Assembly: GCA_030220185.1 (NCBI GenBank)
Contig: JASPKZ010007284.1
Coordinates: 496,001 to 560,000, forward strand
Length of the DNA: 64,000 bases
Source of the DNA: Diploptera punctata
Lineage: Eukaryota > Arthropoda > Insecta > Blattodea > Blaberidae
Reading direction: 5' to 3'
Below, piece after piece: positions 1 through 11,660 of the stretch (the first letter of the stretch is position 1; the number at the start of each line of letters is the position of its first letter). Position numbers and translations under genes: made by a program. Below the pieces are notes generated by a model. That model made no database searches, was not told the DNA's origin, and saw only the letters and a list, made by a program, of their open reading frames with translations.

Positions 1-157
1 GTTCGTCCCTATAGCTTCTGAACATATTATATATCGTAGTCAATACTAATAAAATGCATTGTTAAAACCGTTGAGGTGGAGAGTCATAAAATAAAATAAG
101 TTAAAATATACATTCTTAGGTAAAATCCGTCGTCCTCAACTTATAAAATATGCAATC

Positions 158-203
158 TTTATGCCCGTAGGCCTTTCAGAACATCCGTTCCATCTTCAGC
201 AGG
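158..203 (-). ncRNA. hammerhead ribozyme-like motif (PLE, left arm)
   Basis: Read on the minus strand: CTGAAGA, one spare T, stem II with a GAAC/GTTC pairing around GGAT, then GAAA. Stem III can form as GCC-TACG-GGC with a G-A mismatch next to the closing A-U pair, and an A sits at the cleavage position. Core residues appear intact; stem I pairing is weak. Confidence 0.55.
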
Positions 204-312
204 CCCCTCTTTGCTACAACATCTAGTATGATGGTTGATGCTGATGGTCCTAATGTGGTGCTGTTGTCACCAGCAGCATCAACCACCATACTAGATGTTG
301 TAGCAAAGAGGG

Positions 313-360
313 ACCTGCTGAAGATGGAACGGATATTCTGAAAGGCCTACAGGCATAAAG
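313..360 (+). ncRNA. hammerhead ribozyme-like motif (PLE, right arm)
   Basis: Partner of the motif in the left arm of the same palindrome. CTGAAGA and GAAA are kept. One substitution in stem II (ATTC for GTTC) leaves only three pairs plus a wobble, so this copy looks weaker than its sister. Confidence 0.5.
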
Positions 361-843
361 ATTGCATATTTTATAATTTGAGGACGACGGATTTTACCTA
401 AGAAGGTGTATTTTAACTTATTTTATTTTATAGATATCGTAGTTAAGAAAATTATGTAAAAAACACAAGTATTAATTTTATTATAGATACTTTCTCTCTT
501 AGTTGTCTTTACGTGCTAACTTTTACCATTTGATTCTTTGTACGAAACAAATGTTGCTCCTTGTTTAGTTTATAAACGTTCGCTTTCAATGGCTCATTAG
601 TAATTTAGAATCAACCAAGATCAATAAGAAATGACCTACGTGAGATGGATAATTTCCTCCTTACTGAATAATTTACAGCTTATAACAAGGTTCATTGGAA
701 TATAATTTTATGGCGATTGTGACTTCCAAGAACATGGGAAGGTTAAGCACAATATGGATATTTATATACGTAGATCAACGTTATAGTTCAGAGACTAAAT
801 AATTAGGACGTTTTCTTACTTCTTGTTACGTACAGTGTTTCCA

Positions 844-1241
844 AATCGGCCGCGGTGGACTAGTGGTTATGCTCCTTGCCTCTGGTCCCGAGGGTCGCGG
901 GTTCAAACCCGGCTGGGGTCGATGGATTTTTAGGATGGAAAAATCCAAGGAGCAAGTCCTCCGGGAGGGACTTTAAGCCGTGGGTCCCGAGTCTGAAGAT
1001 TTTCAGGCTTGTAAAAGATCCTTAAGCCTGAATGAAAGGCCTCTAAGCAAAATTTACCGAATTTTCCCGTCCTAGTACTACCTTGGTTTCCTAGATGTCA
1101 GTATGAGGCGGAACGCTGACCACGGACCACTCAAGTGACATCTATATGAAAACAAGTGTAACTAAATTAGTATGGTTCAAATTCTTCCCTGTAGGGGGAG
1201 AGCGCCTAAATCTCTGGTAAGGGAAACATGGGCTTAAGAAG
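844..1241 (+). mobile_element. SINE family B, full-length tRNA-derived copy
   Basis: A 398-bp insertion flanked by a perfect 12-bp target-site duplication ACAGTGTTTCCA at 832-843 and 1242-1253. The head resembles a tRNA: a box A region (GTGGACTAGTGGTTATGC) and box B GGTTCAAACCC. The body has complementary AGGATTTTTC-type segments and the end is AAACATGGGCTTAAGAAG. Further copies lie at 13968-14246, 17963-18367, 20150-20805 and 37040-38673, all reversed. Confidence 0.85.
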
Positions 1242-1345
1242 ACAGTGTTTCCAGCAGTATACATAATTGTGTTCTACAGAAATAATTTAATATTGAACAC
1301 AAAACACATCAGTTTCAAGCTATTTGTGGTACAATAAATAGAACA

Positions 1346-1790
1346 TTGAATAATGAAGCCCATAAACAAACAAAATTAAAATTTTATAAAACAATGGCTG
1401 TCCCTGTCCTTTTGTATGGGAGTGAATCTTGGATTACCGCTACCAAACAAGAAAGTAAAATCCAACCAGCCGAGATGAAATTTTTAAGAAGAGTAAAAGG
1501 CTGCACTAGAATGGACCACATAAGAAACGAGGATATCCGTGAAGAACTGCAGATCTACTCCATAAAAGAAAAGATATTTAACAACAAGATACAGTGGAAA
1601 GAACATGTAGAAAGAATGGAAGAAAGAAGATTACCAAATAAAATCTTCCATTATTTTCCAAGAGGAAGAAGAGATGTCGGACGTCCTCGGAAGAGATGGT
1701 CTTAGATATATTAGTGAAGACGGAACAGGCAACTCTTGCCTAAACCAGGAAGTGAAGAAGAAGAAGAAGAAGAAGAAGAATAAGAAGAAA
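1346..1790 (+). pseudogene. LINE reverse-transcriptase C-terminal fragment with (GAA)n tail
   Basis: The 119-codon open frame 1346-1705 ends a non-LTR retrotransposon ORF2. It has the region VLLYGSESW...EMKFLRRVKG, then WKEHVERMEERRLP and a basic GRPRKRW end, which are typical of LINE ORF2 C-termini in insects. A stop follows, then a short 3' region and a (GAA)n tail at 1753-1790. It is 5'-truncated, with no start codon or RT catalytic domain in the window, so it is a dead copy. Family assignment beyond LINE is not attempted. Confidence 0.8.
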
Positions 1791-1802
1791 TAATTTAATA
1801 TC

Positions 1803-2000
1803 CTCAACTCGTGTCAAATTCAGGATCGGGTCGAGGGATAAGATGTGATGAAGTCACTATATTTTAGAGGCCGACCACGCCTGACACATCGTCGCGGGGG
1901 CGAATGTAAGAAATGGATGAGATGAGTGTGGAGAAATGGTGGAATGAAATTTGTGACAGGGAAAAACGGAGAACCTTGGGGCAGTATTTTTAATAGCTCG
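1803..2000 (-). mobile_element. SINE family D, 3' fragment
   Basis: Reverse complement of the tail half of the copy at 4505-4842: shares CTCAACTC, the TCGGGTCGAGGGAT block, GGCCGACCACGCC and the GATGAG-rich block. The tRNA-like head is missing. Confidence 0.65.
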
Positions 2001-2880
2001 AGTTCTCGTACGTTTGGGATATAGAATGTCCGTAATAAGATTTTTTTCTGATTAAGTGTAAAGTTTACCAACTAAAAGAAATAAAGTAATTTAATTATGT
2101 ACTATTGTTTGCTTTCCACGCAACTCTCCTTCCGGTCCCTATATAGATAAGGATCTCAGCGCTCTATCCGAAAACAAGTAGAAACCGACTGGCTACCAAG
2201 CTAGGGTAATCAACAATCAATATCAATTAAAATAGCGATCCAGTGACATTTTCTGACATCAAAATTAACTGCTTTTAAAATACTGCCCCAAAATGGCGCC
2301 CATCGGAGAATTCTTTCTAAGTCCCGTAATTGTTACTTCAAGACATAATTTCAACAAATACAATTTATACCTATCGACGAACTACTCGTATTAAGTGTAA
2401 GTCCCGTTGGTTTGTCCTTGTGAGTATGGTGTCAAAGTCAGGACCCTTTATTTCCATATAGGCCTTTGGTTGTACATCCTAACTCTGATTTTTATTAGCT
2501 ACACTTTTCAATTACATGTCTCCTAGGGGCGTAGCTTTATTGAAACGCCACATACATTTGTTTTTCCTTCCCACGGGTAGTATAGCGTGTTTACCCAGTT
2601 TGGACTTCCCCAGCTGTAAATTTTGGAGTTTGAAGTTTCCAAAATTTGAGATTTTCAAACAGCTTAAGGATTTCTAGTCTAATTCCATCTATCGGGGGGC
2701 TGAGGTTAATTGGATTTCCGGATCCTTGATATGGTCTAAAACCCTGATGGAACTGATATTTAACCTCTGTGGTGAATTTCGGTGAAGTCCGGAGGGTCTA
2801 ACTTAGCCAAATCCACTCTCCTCACCTCCAAGTTGGGGCCCCTCGGGACCTTCTTAAGATCTTATAAGATTTTAAGATAC
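2001..2880. other. unassigned stretch
   Basis: No convincing coding region, RNA gene or repeat structure recognised. Short open frames here lack any recognisable motif. Confidence 0.4.
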
Positions 2881-2889
2881 AAAAGAGAG

Positions 2890-2955
2890 AGTGGGGTGTG
2901 GAAAGAAACGGGAAGCTACCACACCTATATATCCCTAGTAAAGCTGCAAACGTGG
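2890..2955 (+). mobile_element. SINE family A, tail fragment
   Basis: GTGTGGAAAG, GGGAAGCTACCACACC and CCCTAGTAAAGCTGCAAA match the 3' part of the family A copies at 8782-9105 and 11661-11925. Confidence 0.55.
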
Positions 2956-3068
2956 CGTGATGAGTCTTTCCACGGTAAAAGACTCCGGACGTAAATTATC
3001 CTCCCATTCGGATGTCCGGGAGGGGGATACTGCGGAAGGAAACATCAAGCAGTCAAAACAACATAGTA

Positions 3069-3387
3069 ATTCTGCCCGAAGGCAGGCGTTTCACTGCAAT
3101 CATAGCATTTTCATGCTATGCTTTGCAGCTTTGCTAGGGAATTAGAGGTGTGGTAGCTTCCCGTTGCTTTCCACACCGGTGAAGGATGATAATGATAAGG
3201 ATGATGATGTTAAGGATGATGATGGCCGGATGATTTTCGGGGACCGTAGGGCCCTAAGTTTCCTAACATTTGTCTTACAGGTGAGGAAAAACCCCGAAAA
3301 AACCTCACCCAGTAGCCTGTCCCAACCGGGAATCGAACCCGGGCCTGCTGCGTGACAAGGCAGCACGCTTCGAGACCACAGCGATGG
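3069..3387 (-). mobile_element. SINE family A, near full length
   Basis: Minus-strand tRNA-derived SINE. The head reads TGGTCTCGAAGCGTGCTGCC with box B GGTTCGATTCCC; the body has the GTAAGACAAATG block, the CATCATCATCC tract and the GTGTGGAAAG...CCCTAGTAAAGCTGCAAA tail ending in a TAGCATGAAAATGCTATG hairpin. Open frames here are SINE read-through, not genes. Copies: 8782-9105, 11661-11925, head only at 46236-46334, and A/I hybrids at 42531, 60152 and 61331. Confidence 0.8.
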
Positions 3388-3414
3388 ACCTAGTTTAATT
3401 GAAGGCTAAATATT

Positions 3415-4195
3415 TTATGGCCTCTTCGCATTAAGGTTTCTCATTGCTACTTGTGGGAAATTTCTTCAAATAAGAAATCATCGCCTAATTATTTATCACA
3501 CCGTTTCATTTGTCCTTCATATCCCTCCTCATCACACTGTATATTATTCATTATCTTTTACGGTCTCACATACCAAAACATGGAATTCCCTTCCGAGCTA
3601 TGTCAGAGACTGTCAAACTATAACATCCTTCAAAAACAAATTAAAGAATTATTTAATAGCAAACTAACTTATACACCTCACTGATAGTATTCTTTTAACA
3701 GTTAATAAATTTAATTATCTATGAAAATAATATTAAGATTAACAAATATTTTCTTTTGTTTTGTTTTAAATATTGTACAAACGTAAAATTAGTTTCCTAT
3801 ATCCCATTATTTTTCTTTGTTTTTTATAAACGTTAGACAGGGACAATTTAATATGTCTTGCTTGTATACACCTTATTATTAGTTAGAATTTTATTGTGCA
3901 ATTCAATATAACTTGATTTATTTTTTGTTAATTTTATAAGGATTATTTCATAATAGTTATTATTTAAATAAAATAATCTTTTTGTAGTCATAATTTTAAC
4001 TAACATTAACTGGTTGCATTATAGTACGTAATATAGCAGATATCTTTTTGATCAAATTTTTATTTAGCATTTAATATTAGAGTTAATTGAGATTGTTATA
4101 TTCTGATGTAATCTATGTCTGTCCTGGTGAGTGGTAGAGAAGGCCACATGGCCTTAACTCCACCAGGGTAAATAAATCTAATTCTAAATCTAAAT
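3415..4195 (+). pseudogene. LINE 3' end (ORF2 terminus plus 3' UTR)
   Basis: The frame 3451-3684 ends ...NMEFPSELCQRLSNYNIL-QKQIKELF..., matching the very C-terminal LPSELC...F...K-L-LF pattern of Jockey/CR1-type ORF2 proteins. The 3' UTR ends GGTAGAGAAGGCC...CCTTAACTCCACCAGG and a short AAATCTAA-type repeat at 4168-4198. The same UTR end appears at 26735-26765 and, reversed, at 53055-53130. 5'-truncated and dead. Confidence 0.6.
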
Positions 4196-4284
4196 CTATA
4201 TATTTATTCATATTCTATATTCCAGTTCATTCTTTTGTTTATTGATTAATTGTATTTATTAATCGTTATCCTAAATTAGAGATC

Positions 4285-4436
4285 ACATATTACCATTACA
4301 ACTTTGACAAAAACTCGCCCAAACTCCGTTTCATCCATTACGACATCCACATGGAGTGACCAAGACTTGAACTCGGGACTCAAGCAGTGAGAGGTGAACG
4401 TCTAAGCGCTTGCTTCACGGAGCCGGCTCTACAGAA
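4285..4436 (-). mobile_element. SINE family D, head fragment
   Basis: Minus-strand copy of the tRNA-like head of family D: GGCTCCGTGAAGCAAGCGC, box B-like AGTTCAAGTCTTGG, then ACTCCATGTGG. It lies close to and opposite the full copy at 4505-4842. Confidence 0.7.
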
Positions 4437-4504
4437 ATAATGGATGTTTAATTCATCTAACATTAACTCATACAAATAATTATTCTCATTATCGAATATT
4501 GTAA

Positions 4505-4842
4505 GGTGGCTCCGTGGCGCAAGCAGTTAGACGCTCGACCCTCACTGCTGGAGTTCCGAGATCGTGTCTCGGTCACTCCATGTGGTTTCATCGTGGACGA
4601 AACGGAGCTTGGGCAGGTTTTTCTCGGGGTTTTCTCCCATTTTCCCCTGCCACCATTTCTCCATACTCATCTCATCCATTTCGTTTCATTTAATTTATCT
4701 GCCCCCGTGATGTTGCGTCGGGCGTGGTCAACCGGCACCCTTGTCATTCACAGACCTCTATATATAGAGGCTCCATCTCATCTCATCCCTCGACCCGACC
4801 CTGAGTTGGACATGAGTTGAGGATATATATTTATATCTAAGA
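4505..4842 (+). mobile_element. SINE family D, full length
   Basis: tRNA-derived SINE: head GTGGCTCCGTGGCGCAAGC and a degenerate box B. The body carries TTTCTCGGGGTTTTCTCCC, the CTCATCTCATCC tracts and CCTCGACCCGACCC, ending near GAGTTGAGGATAT. A weak target duplication ATTGTAA flanks it. Confidence 0.75.
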
Positions 4843-4859
4843 TTGTAAATTTGTTAAAA

Positions 4860-6440
4860 GCCTCATTACAACATCTAAAGAAACAATTTACAAAACGTCT
4901 GACTGTTCTGAAACGATTAGCTGAATGTATGTGGGACAAACACTAACAACAGCCTACAATATATATATATATATATATAGGCCTATTGAACCTAGCCTTC
5001 TATACTAATCCGGGCTTCTGGTCACTGCACCAAAAAATGCACTTGTGGAAGTACAAAATCAGACATTCAGACTCAGGAGAAGTGGTATCAACGTACATCT
5101 AACTGTGTGCTTTACCTCACAGACATTAAATCAGAATTTTAATATTATAATAAATATGAAAATTAAAGTTAATCATTTTGTATTTTAAAATTCTTTTAAT
5201 ATTTAAATATAACTTAAATAAAGAAAAAATGAAATAATTAATTGTTGGTTATTGTTGAATAAAAATATATCGGCAACAATTTAAGAAATTGCACTACATA
5301 ACAGTTTTTGTAAATAATGCTTTTAAAAATTGTTTTGTCATTGTTGTCAAAATTATAAAGCTTTCTGTTATAACTGTAATAAGAACACCTGCCTAACTTC
5401 ATATTCTTAAATGAAAGTAAACTAAACTCTGATTGGATGTTAAAACAATTAATTTTCTTATTTAACAAATCAAATTAAACCTTATGTTTAAAGAACCATT
5501 AACCAATAGAATTTAAATATAACATCATGTGATGTAATAATGGTTTTAAAATTATAAAAGATTTACACTAGTCATTATGCATACAACTTTCAACAAAGAT
5601 ACGTAGAAGCAAGAAGAAATCTCCTAATAAAATGTAAAAGAAAATAATTTAATTTTAATTGACGGTGAAGAATAATACCACCTACATTTACTTAATCTGC
5701 TGGGAAATTAAGAAGTGAATAAATGTGCAATTATTTCTACAAGAAACATTTTTTAGTAATTTTGAAGTGTTTACCTATCCAGTGTACCAACTTCCGACCC
5801 TAAGAAGAGAATCCAGTTCTACCGAAAACTAAACTCAACCTGAACCAGTAATTCTTTTTGGGACACCAATCCTTCTTCAAAATGTTACTACTACATCGGG
5901 CATGAAGAGAATTACTTCTTCAAATTTGTCCCCACAACGTGGGACAAAGCAATTTATTTCATCAACATAAAACCACTCGTAACCACAATAAAAGTCATTA
6001 TCCTTTATGAAAAATTGATCAGTATTGATGAGTATTGGTACATATTACTTAGCACAGAAAGGTTTCTAAAAACGCAATATATACTATTTCGATGTTATAC
6101 GCATAGTATTCTATTGAACGAAATAGACAATGGCATCTTTACATACTGGTATTAGTAACTTATTCTATTATTTTGCAACGAGCACTGCTAGACTCCTGCA
6201 GTTCATTGAGTCTTGCCAATTTTTAAAGAATCTCCTGTTTTCGTGCAATACTCAGATGCAGTTGTTTCTCTTACACCACTCTACGCGAACTTGTTAGCGA
6301 ATTCCAGAGAAGTCTAGCTATTGAGGTTGTACCCTTGAAACATTTTTTTTTAAATCTTCATCAATCCTCCTTGCTAGGTAGCCTACCGAAAATGTATGTA
6401 TGAATATAAATATGTCGGCCATTTGAATGTATATATGGTA
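4860..6440. other. AT-rich unassigned stretch
   Basis: Contains a (TA)n tract at about 4960-4979. No gene, RNA or structured repeat recognised. Confidence 0.4.
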
Positions 6441-6454
6441 TGATAAGAAAAATA

Positions 6455-6532
6455 AATGCCTGGACGGGATTCGAACCCGGATCTCTGAGTCTGTACCTCA
6501 GCGTGATATCCATTACACTACCAGGCGAATCC
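6455..6532 (-). mobile_element. tRNA-like SINE head
   Basis: Minus strand folds as a tRNA-like unit: acceptor strands GCCTGG and CCAGGC, an A-box-like TAGTGTAATGG and box B GGTTCGAATCCC. It is followed by a TTTATTTTTCTTA tail, so it is more likely a SINE head than a functional tRNA, but a decayed tRNA gene cannot be excluded. Confidence 0.5.
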
Positions 6533-6539
6533 AATTCAA

Positions 6540-8290
6540 ACACTTATTTTTCTTATATATGTATTATACTCTCCATTATTACTAGATGTCGCGAGAACAC
6601 TGTCTTCACTGCCATCTAGTAGCTGACTATATCAAGTAAGCAAATATATCTGTGTGTTTGGGTGGGTGTGCACACACGGCAGAAATAACTCTAAAACGCC
6701 TGGATAATTTTTAAACTGAACTTAGTACACATATGAATTGAGGCAGTTAGAAGCAAAGGGGTGCAAGTGTAAGTTTTGCAGCATTGAGAAAAATAGGTTT
6801 AATATTGAAGTTGTATACTAAAATCATAGGTGGTTAAAAATTATAGTATTCATACTTTACCTACTGCTAAATGCATACACTTATATACCTTTACTACCCA
6901 ATACAAATTATTCTCCAAGAATGTAATTATGCACAAAACTAGAATTCTTCAAAAAAGTAAATTATGCCCCTTTGCTTCTAACCGTCTCAATTGCAGTCTG
7001 GAAGAGTGGTTGTAAAAAGTAAAGGACCCCAAGGGGAGTAAGAAGGGATGAAATATAAAATATTATGTTTCACCTCCAGAACGCCTGAAGCAATTTCAAT
7101 CAAACTCGATATACGTGTAACTTACAATCTGGAAAAGACACTGTGGGAGTTGGAGATCCCTACCACCCCCAGGTAATGGTGAGAGGGGATGGTGATATTG
7201 AGAGTATCGAAAACGATCGATATTAATGTCGAATCTGTAGTTTTTTATATATATATATTATCTGATTATTGACAATCTCGATAATATTTAATCCCAATAT
7301 TGACCCCAAACACCCCAAGGGGAGATCAGGGAATGAGAAGATTAAAAATGAAACGTCAAAAGTGACTGAGATTAGTGACGAATCTATAGTTTTCGGGGAC
7401 GATTAAGCTGATTTGTGATAGTCCCGATGACATTTAAGCCTAATTTGATCCGTAACACTCCTATGGGGGTGGGGCGTTATAAATAAAATATCAAGAATTA
7501 CCTACATTATTGCCAAAACCATAGTTCTGGGGTCTCAACGCTGTTGACAATAAGATCGGGGTTAATAAATACCCGGACATCGCGTAATTAGCTAATATAT
7601 ATATGTGTGTGTGTGCGCGTGTGTGCGTGCGCGCGCATGTGTGCGTGTGTGCGTGTGCGTGTCTTTCAATGCTTTTGCGGCAGCAATTTTTGTTTTCTTT
7701 TTCGCAACCAACCTCGGCATTATAGCAACCAAATTTATAAAAATAAGATATAGTCTAATTTGCGGACCATAAAAATTGGACCAAGAGGATTGAGGATTAA
7801 CCTGATGCTAAAATTTAAAAATCACTCTAGCGGCAACAATTTTCGTTTTTCGCAACGAAACTAGGTATATGTAACTGAAATAAATCGAGAAAAGTATTCG
7901 CTGAAAAAAAATAGGACTCTATACCTGAAAGCCGAAATTTAAAAATCGCTCTAGCAGCTTCGTGTAATATGTCTACGGACACGGGTGTGATGTCGGCGGG
8001 AGATGAACCTGCTCTTTGGGGTCCTTCGTTCCCCGTGGAACTGTAAGAACTTAGAAATTATCCGAATACGAGATTTTGCCGAATGATGTATGTTGGAGGT
8101 CGACCCTTTGAAGTTCGCACGCTTATGTGATGAGAAGGCTACAACTGTAGCTCCTTTGAGAAATGAAATCCTTTGTATCCTCTTTCCCCAGTATTTTTTT
8201 AAAATTTAGAATTTCAATAAATTGATAAGTCTAAATCGAATTACTCATGGGGAGTGCCTATACTAATTTCGGTGATAAGCAAGGGACCAT
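6540..8290. other. unassigned stretch with simple repeats
   Basis: Holds a (TA)n tract near 7245-7258 and a (TG)n/(GC) alternating tract at 7601-7665. Between 7020 and 7530 there are diverged repeats of an ACCCCAAGGGGAG-type block, and from 7670 to 7960 a diverged pair containing GCAACAATTTTCGTTTTTCGCAAC. No coding capacity seen. Confidence 0.4.
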
Positions 8291-8309
8291 TCGGACATTG
8301 GATCTTAAT

Positions 8310-8408
8310 AAAAAATCATGTTGGAAGACCTAGAAGACGTTGGGCTGATGCATTATGAAGTCAGAACGGGCAATTGCCTAATCCCTGGAGTGATGATGAT
8401 GATGATAA
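8310..8408 (+). pseudogene. LINE ORF2 C-terminal scrap
   Basis: Translation HVGRPRRRWADAL, then a stop and NPWSDDDD, is the usual GRPRRRW ending of insect LINE ORF2 followed by a (GAT)n tail. Only about 100 bp remain. Confidence 0.5.
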
Positions 8409-8429
8409 AAATCGTCATAGAGATATATC

Positions 8430-8740
8430 TTTTTTTTGTCTAATGCCACCAGGTTGTCTTTTATGACATTTCTGGCGTTCTCCCCTAGCATTGGCAGAAT
8501 TGTAATCCATTTCTAAGATTGGGGCATCTGGAAGGCGGAATCACGTTACCCCGATGGTATGATGGGTGATAAATGATAATGAATTGCCAGGAGAGTTCTT
8601 AACCTAAACTTAATCTAAATTCCAGACCATGGGCAACCACCGGAATAATTCTCTTTAAGGAAAATTCATATGATTTGACCGGGAATCGAACCCAGAACTT
8701 CATGAACAGTAGTCAGGAACACTGACCACTAGCCCATGAT
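8430..8740 (-). mobile_element. SINE family I
   Basis: Minus-strand tRNA-derived SINE: head ATGGGCTAGTGGTCAGTG, box B GGTTCGATTCCC, body AGAACTCTCCTGGCAATTC and the CAGAAATGTCATAAAAGAC end. Second copy at 36343-36636; its tail is shared by the A/I hybrid SINEs. Confidence 0.75.
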
Positions 8741-8781
8741 ATAAACTTGGCATAAAATTTAATAAACTCATATTAATATCA

Positions 8782-9105
8782 CCGCTGTGGTCTCGAGGTG
8801 GCGTGCTGTCTTGTCACGCAGTGGGCCCGGGTTCGATTCCCGGTCGGGACAGGCTCCAGGGTGAGGTTTTTTTCGGGGGTTTTCCTTACCTGTAAGACAA
8901 ATGTCAGGAAGCTTAGAGCCCAACGGTCCCCAAAAATCATCCGGCCATCATCATCATCATCCTTATCATTATCAACATCCTTCACGGTGTGGAAAGCAAT
9001 GGGAAGCTACCACACCTACAATTCCCTAGTAAAGCTGCAAAGCGTAGCATGAAAGTACTACGATTGCAATGAAAAACCTGCCCTCGGGCAGAATTTCTAT
9101 GGATG
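8782..9105 (+). mobile_element. SINE family A, full length
   Basis: Cleanest copy of family A: CCGCTGTGGTCTCGAGG head, box B GGTTCGATTCCC, then the CATCATCATC tract, GTGTGGAAAGC, and a final hairpin region TAGCATGAAAGTACTA leading to GGGCAGAATTTCTATGGATG. Confidence 0.85.
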
Positions 9106-9109
9106 TATT

Positions 9110-10400
9110 AATATTTTAATCTCCGTCTCCCCAACCGCTCATAAGTAATTGCTAAGGAGCCGTTGGAGGGTATATTCAAATTTCCATTCGAAAAATCCTG
9201 ATCTACTCATCTATTAATTATTTAGTGTTATGGAAAACCACCTATAAAATCTTGACATAACGGCTTGAGTTTGATGAATGTAGTTAAATTGGGCAAAATC
9301 CGGATCTGGACGTACAACGAGTTGTCAAATTATGCTGCACCACTTTTCTTTTATCTATCGGGCATTCATCCAGACTATAACCACGCGGAGTACTGCTTCA
9401 CCAGAACTGACGCTGCATCGGCTCTTTAGGCATTTGTCAAGGCGAGTTAGCCGGCGGAATCTCCTTTATTTTCCCTATTGATGCAATTATTTCATAATTT
9501 CAAGGGTGCAAATGGGTCTATTTTATTTCCATTTTCATAGTTAAAAACCATAGATCAAAAATCTAATCCCTGGTTAAAAACTAACTGCAGGCGAAAGTTG
9601 GCCATTCCGATTTCATAAATATATCCTGCCACCTGGTGGAAGCTATGTTAAGCGTTCGCGCATAGCAATTCTGTAGAACAATTAATTTGAGTAAGTTCTC
9701 TATGGTAAGTGGTAGAGTAAACTTTTTCAATTTGTTTTGTTAATGTTTTATTATTATTTGTTTTATTAAATGTTTTTTCGAAAGAAAATTTTCGAAATGT
9801 ATTAGAAAGGTGAATTTCCGAGTGCTCAGAATCTAAAGAAGGAAATCATAGACGAAATTCGATTTGAAGACAGCAGGCAATTAATTCTTTGGATTTAGAG
9901 AAAAATGGGGTTTAAATGTCGAAAATGTAACGATGGAAGGAAATTGCTAATGGAGATGACTGACATTGTTGCAGACAACTGATTTTTTTCGGGGAAAATG
10001 CACCGTGTTAGTGAATTACAGTCTTAAATAATGTATAGACCTATAGGTGAAAGTTGGATAAAATCAGAACCATACAAAAAAAAGTTGGCAAATGAGCAAT
10101 AGTTCTAGGGGTCTCAAAGTGCCTGTCGATGAGGTAGTGTGATTGTTTGTCACACAGGTTCATCAACTACTGGCTTCGTTTCACATTGTGAATTAATATT
10201 TCGGGAATTTTTCTAAGTTCTACAGAATCTTAGTGCGAACGCTTAAATAAACTTATGCTAGATGTTCGGATAGTTAATCGGTATGACCAACCTTCGCAAT
10301 AAATTCCCAAACCATTTATAAGAAATGGATATCACCAATTTCCCCCTTCCTAACCTAACCTAACAAAATAAATTAGGCCCCTACATGCCCATTATTTAAT
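9110..10400. other. unassigned stretch
   Basis: No recognisable gene or repeat boundary, although the sequence at 9230-9700 is less AT-rich than its surroundings and may be an old retroelement. Confidence 0.35.
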
Positions 10401-10404
10401 GAAG

Positions 10405-10595
10405 TGTAAACTAATCTATGGACATAGATCTATGTAAACTAATCTATGGACATAGATCTATGTAAACTAATCTATGGACATAGATCTATGTAAACTAATC
10501 TATGGACATAGATCTATGTAAACTAATCTATGGACATAGATCTATGTAAACTAATCTATGGACATAGATCTATGTAAACTAATCTATGGACATAG
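10405..10595 (+). repeat. 28-bp minisatellite, 6.8 copies
   Basis: Unit TGTAAACTAATCTATGGACATAGATCTA repeats with a period of exactly 28 bases; I saw no differences between units. Each unit junction contains the 14-bp perfect palindrome ACATAGATCTATGT. The array stops where the MULE transposase fragment begins. Confidence 0.95.
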
Positions 10596-11215
10596 TGTTT
10601 GGCAACAAGTGGTAAATCTTGGACTTTGTGAGGTTTTCTTAAGTCATGAAATTGTACACAGAGACATAAGACAATTGCTAGCTATTCCATTTGTACCTGT
10701 TAATGATGTAATGGAACTGTTTGATAATTTAGCAGTGCAAATTCACAATGATTTGCGAGAGACCTTTTTTTTTACTATTGTGAATACATATATCTGCGAG
10801 GACTCTCTGCTAAAGGCAGAAAAGACATGTGCTAAAGATATGTAAAACGTTCGTGATCTATTGCAGAATAGGATTCAATAAACTGACAATTTTATTCAAG
10901 GTTGGCATTCCAAATTTCAAAGAATGATAGTGATTCACCATGCTAACATCTGGAAATTTTTGGAAAATCTTAGAAAGGACAAACACAAAAATGAAACTCT
11001 CATGCTGCATACTGGTGGCCATCGAAATGTTTGGTATTCGATTAACAAGAGATACATAAGAAATCAAAGACAAATCAAGAAAATTGTTACCAGGTATGAA
11101 GAATACTGTCAAAGTAATGACATAACCACATATCTCAGTGCCATAAGCAATACATTGAAACTTCACTCCGAACTGGAAAAGACTCTCAGCAAAATGAAAA
11201 CTGATGTCACAATTC
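10592..11215 (+). pseudogene. MULE (FLYWCH-type) transposase C-terminal fragment
   Basis: Two open frames, ending 10845 and 11292, lie in the same reading frame and are separated by stop codons at 10843 and about 10879. The conceptual product has the ALxFVPVxDV-like segment LLAIPFVPVNDVMELFDNL and, further on, the hallmark NxxEGWHxxF...HHxxIWxF pattern seen as NFIQGWHSKFQRM...HHANIWKFLENL. This order matches the C-terminal half of Mutator-like transposases often associated with FLYWCH zinc fingers. The catalytic DDE region is absent and the stops show decay. The left edge coincides with the end of the minisatellite. Confidence 0.7.
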
Positions 11216-11660
11216 AATTTCTGTTTCATTTCTTTTCCTTACTATTTTTATTTAAAAATGTTACGTTTCTGTTGTTTTTCAGACCTAAATAAATTTGGTG
11301 TGATAAAATGTTAATATATTGAATTGTAAATCCTATTAATAAACTACCAGATGGACTAAAAAATAATATGAATGAAAAAAACAAGTGGACCTACAAACTG
11401 ATTTGACATAAATAAGTTGTACACCTAAAAACAATTGAATGAGTTTGTGATGGACAAAATGTCTAGGACTGTCTTCAAGGATATGTAGCAACAATGATAA
11501 TCACTCCATCTCTCTCTACTCCATACAAACAGATGAACCTGCTTCCAAGATGCCCCGAGTCTAATGAACATGAATTGTGAGGTACCATAGTCTTTATAAA
11601 TTGTCATTTTTCAGGTTTGTTCCTGGATGGTATGCAAATTTTTTTTTTATTGCTTGATAT

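Larger units (their letters stand above)
87..432. mobile_element. Penelope-like element palindrome (inverted pair of 3' ends)
   Basis: Left arm 87-246 and right arm 270-432 are reverse complements over about 160 bases with a 23-base loop. Each arm holds a hammerhead-like motif pointing outward. To the left, the sequence at 66-86 (CCGTTGAGG) matches in reverse complement the extension beyond the related palindrome at 18820-19019 (CCTCAACGGT), so the two loci belong to one subfamily with AAAGGCC after the ribozyme core. No target-site duplication was identified here. Confidence 0.7.

Noticed and set aside
87..432. CRISPR-like or attenuator-like palindromes
   Set aside because: The sequence is eukaryotic; no spaced direct repeats; palindromes are inverted PLE ends with target duplications.
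10858..11229. 123-codon minus-strand frame as a gene
   Set aside because: Antisense shadow of the MULE transposase fragment.
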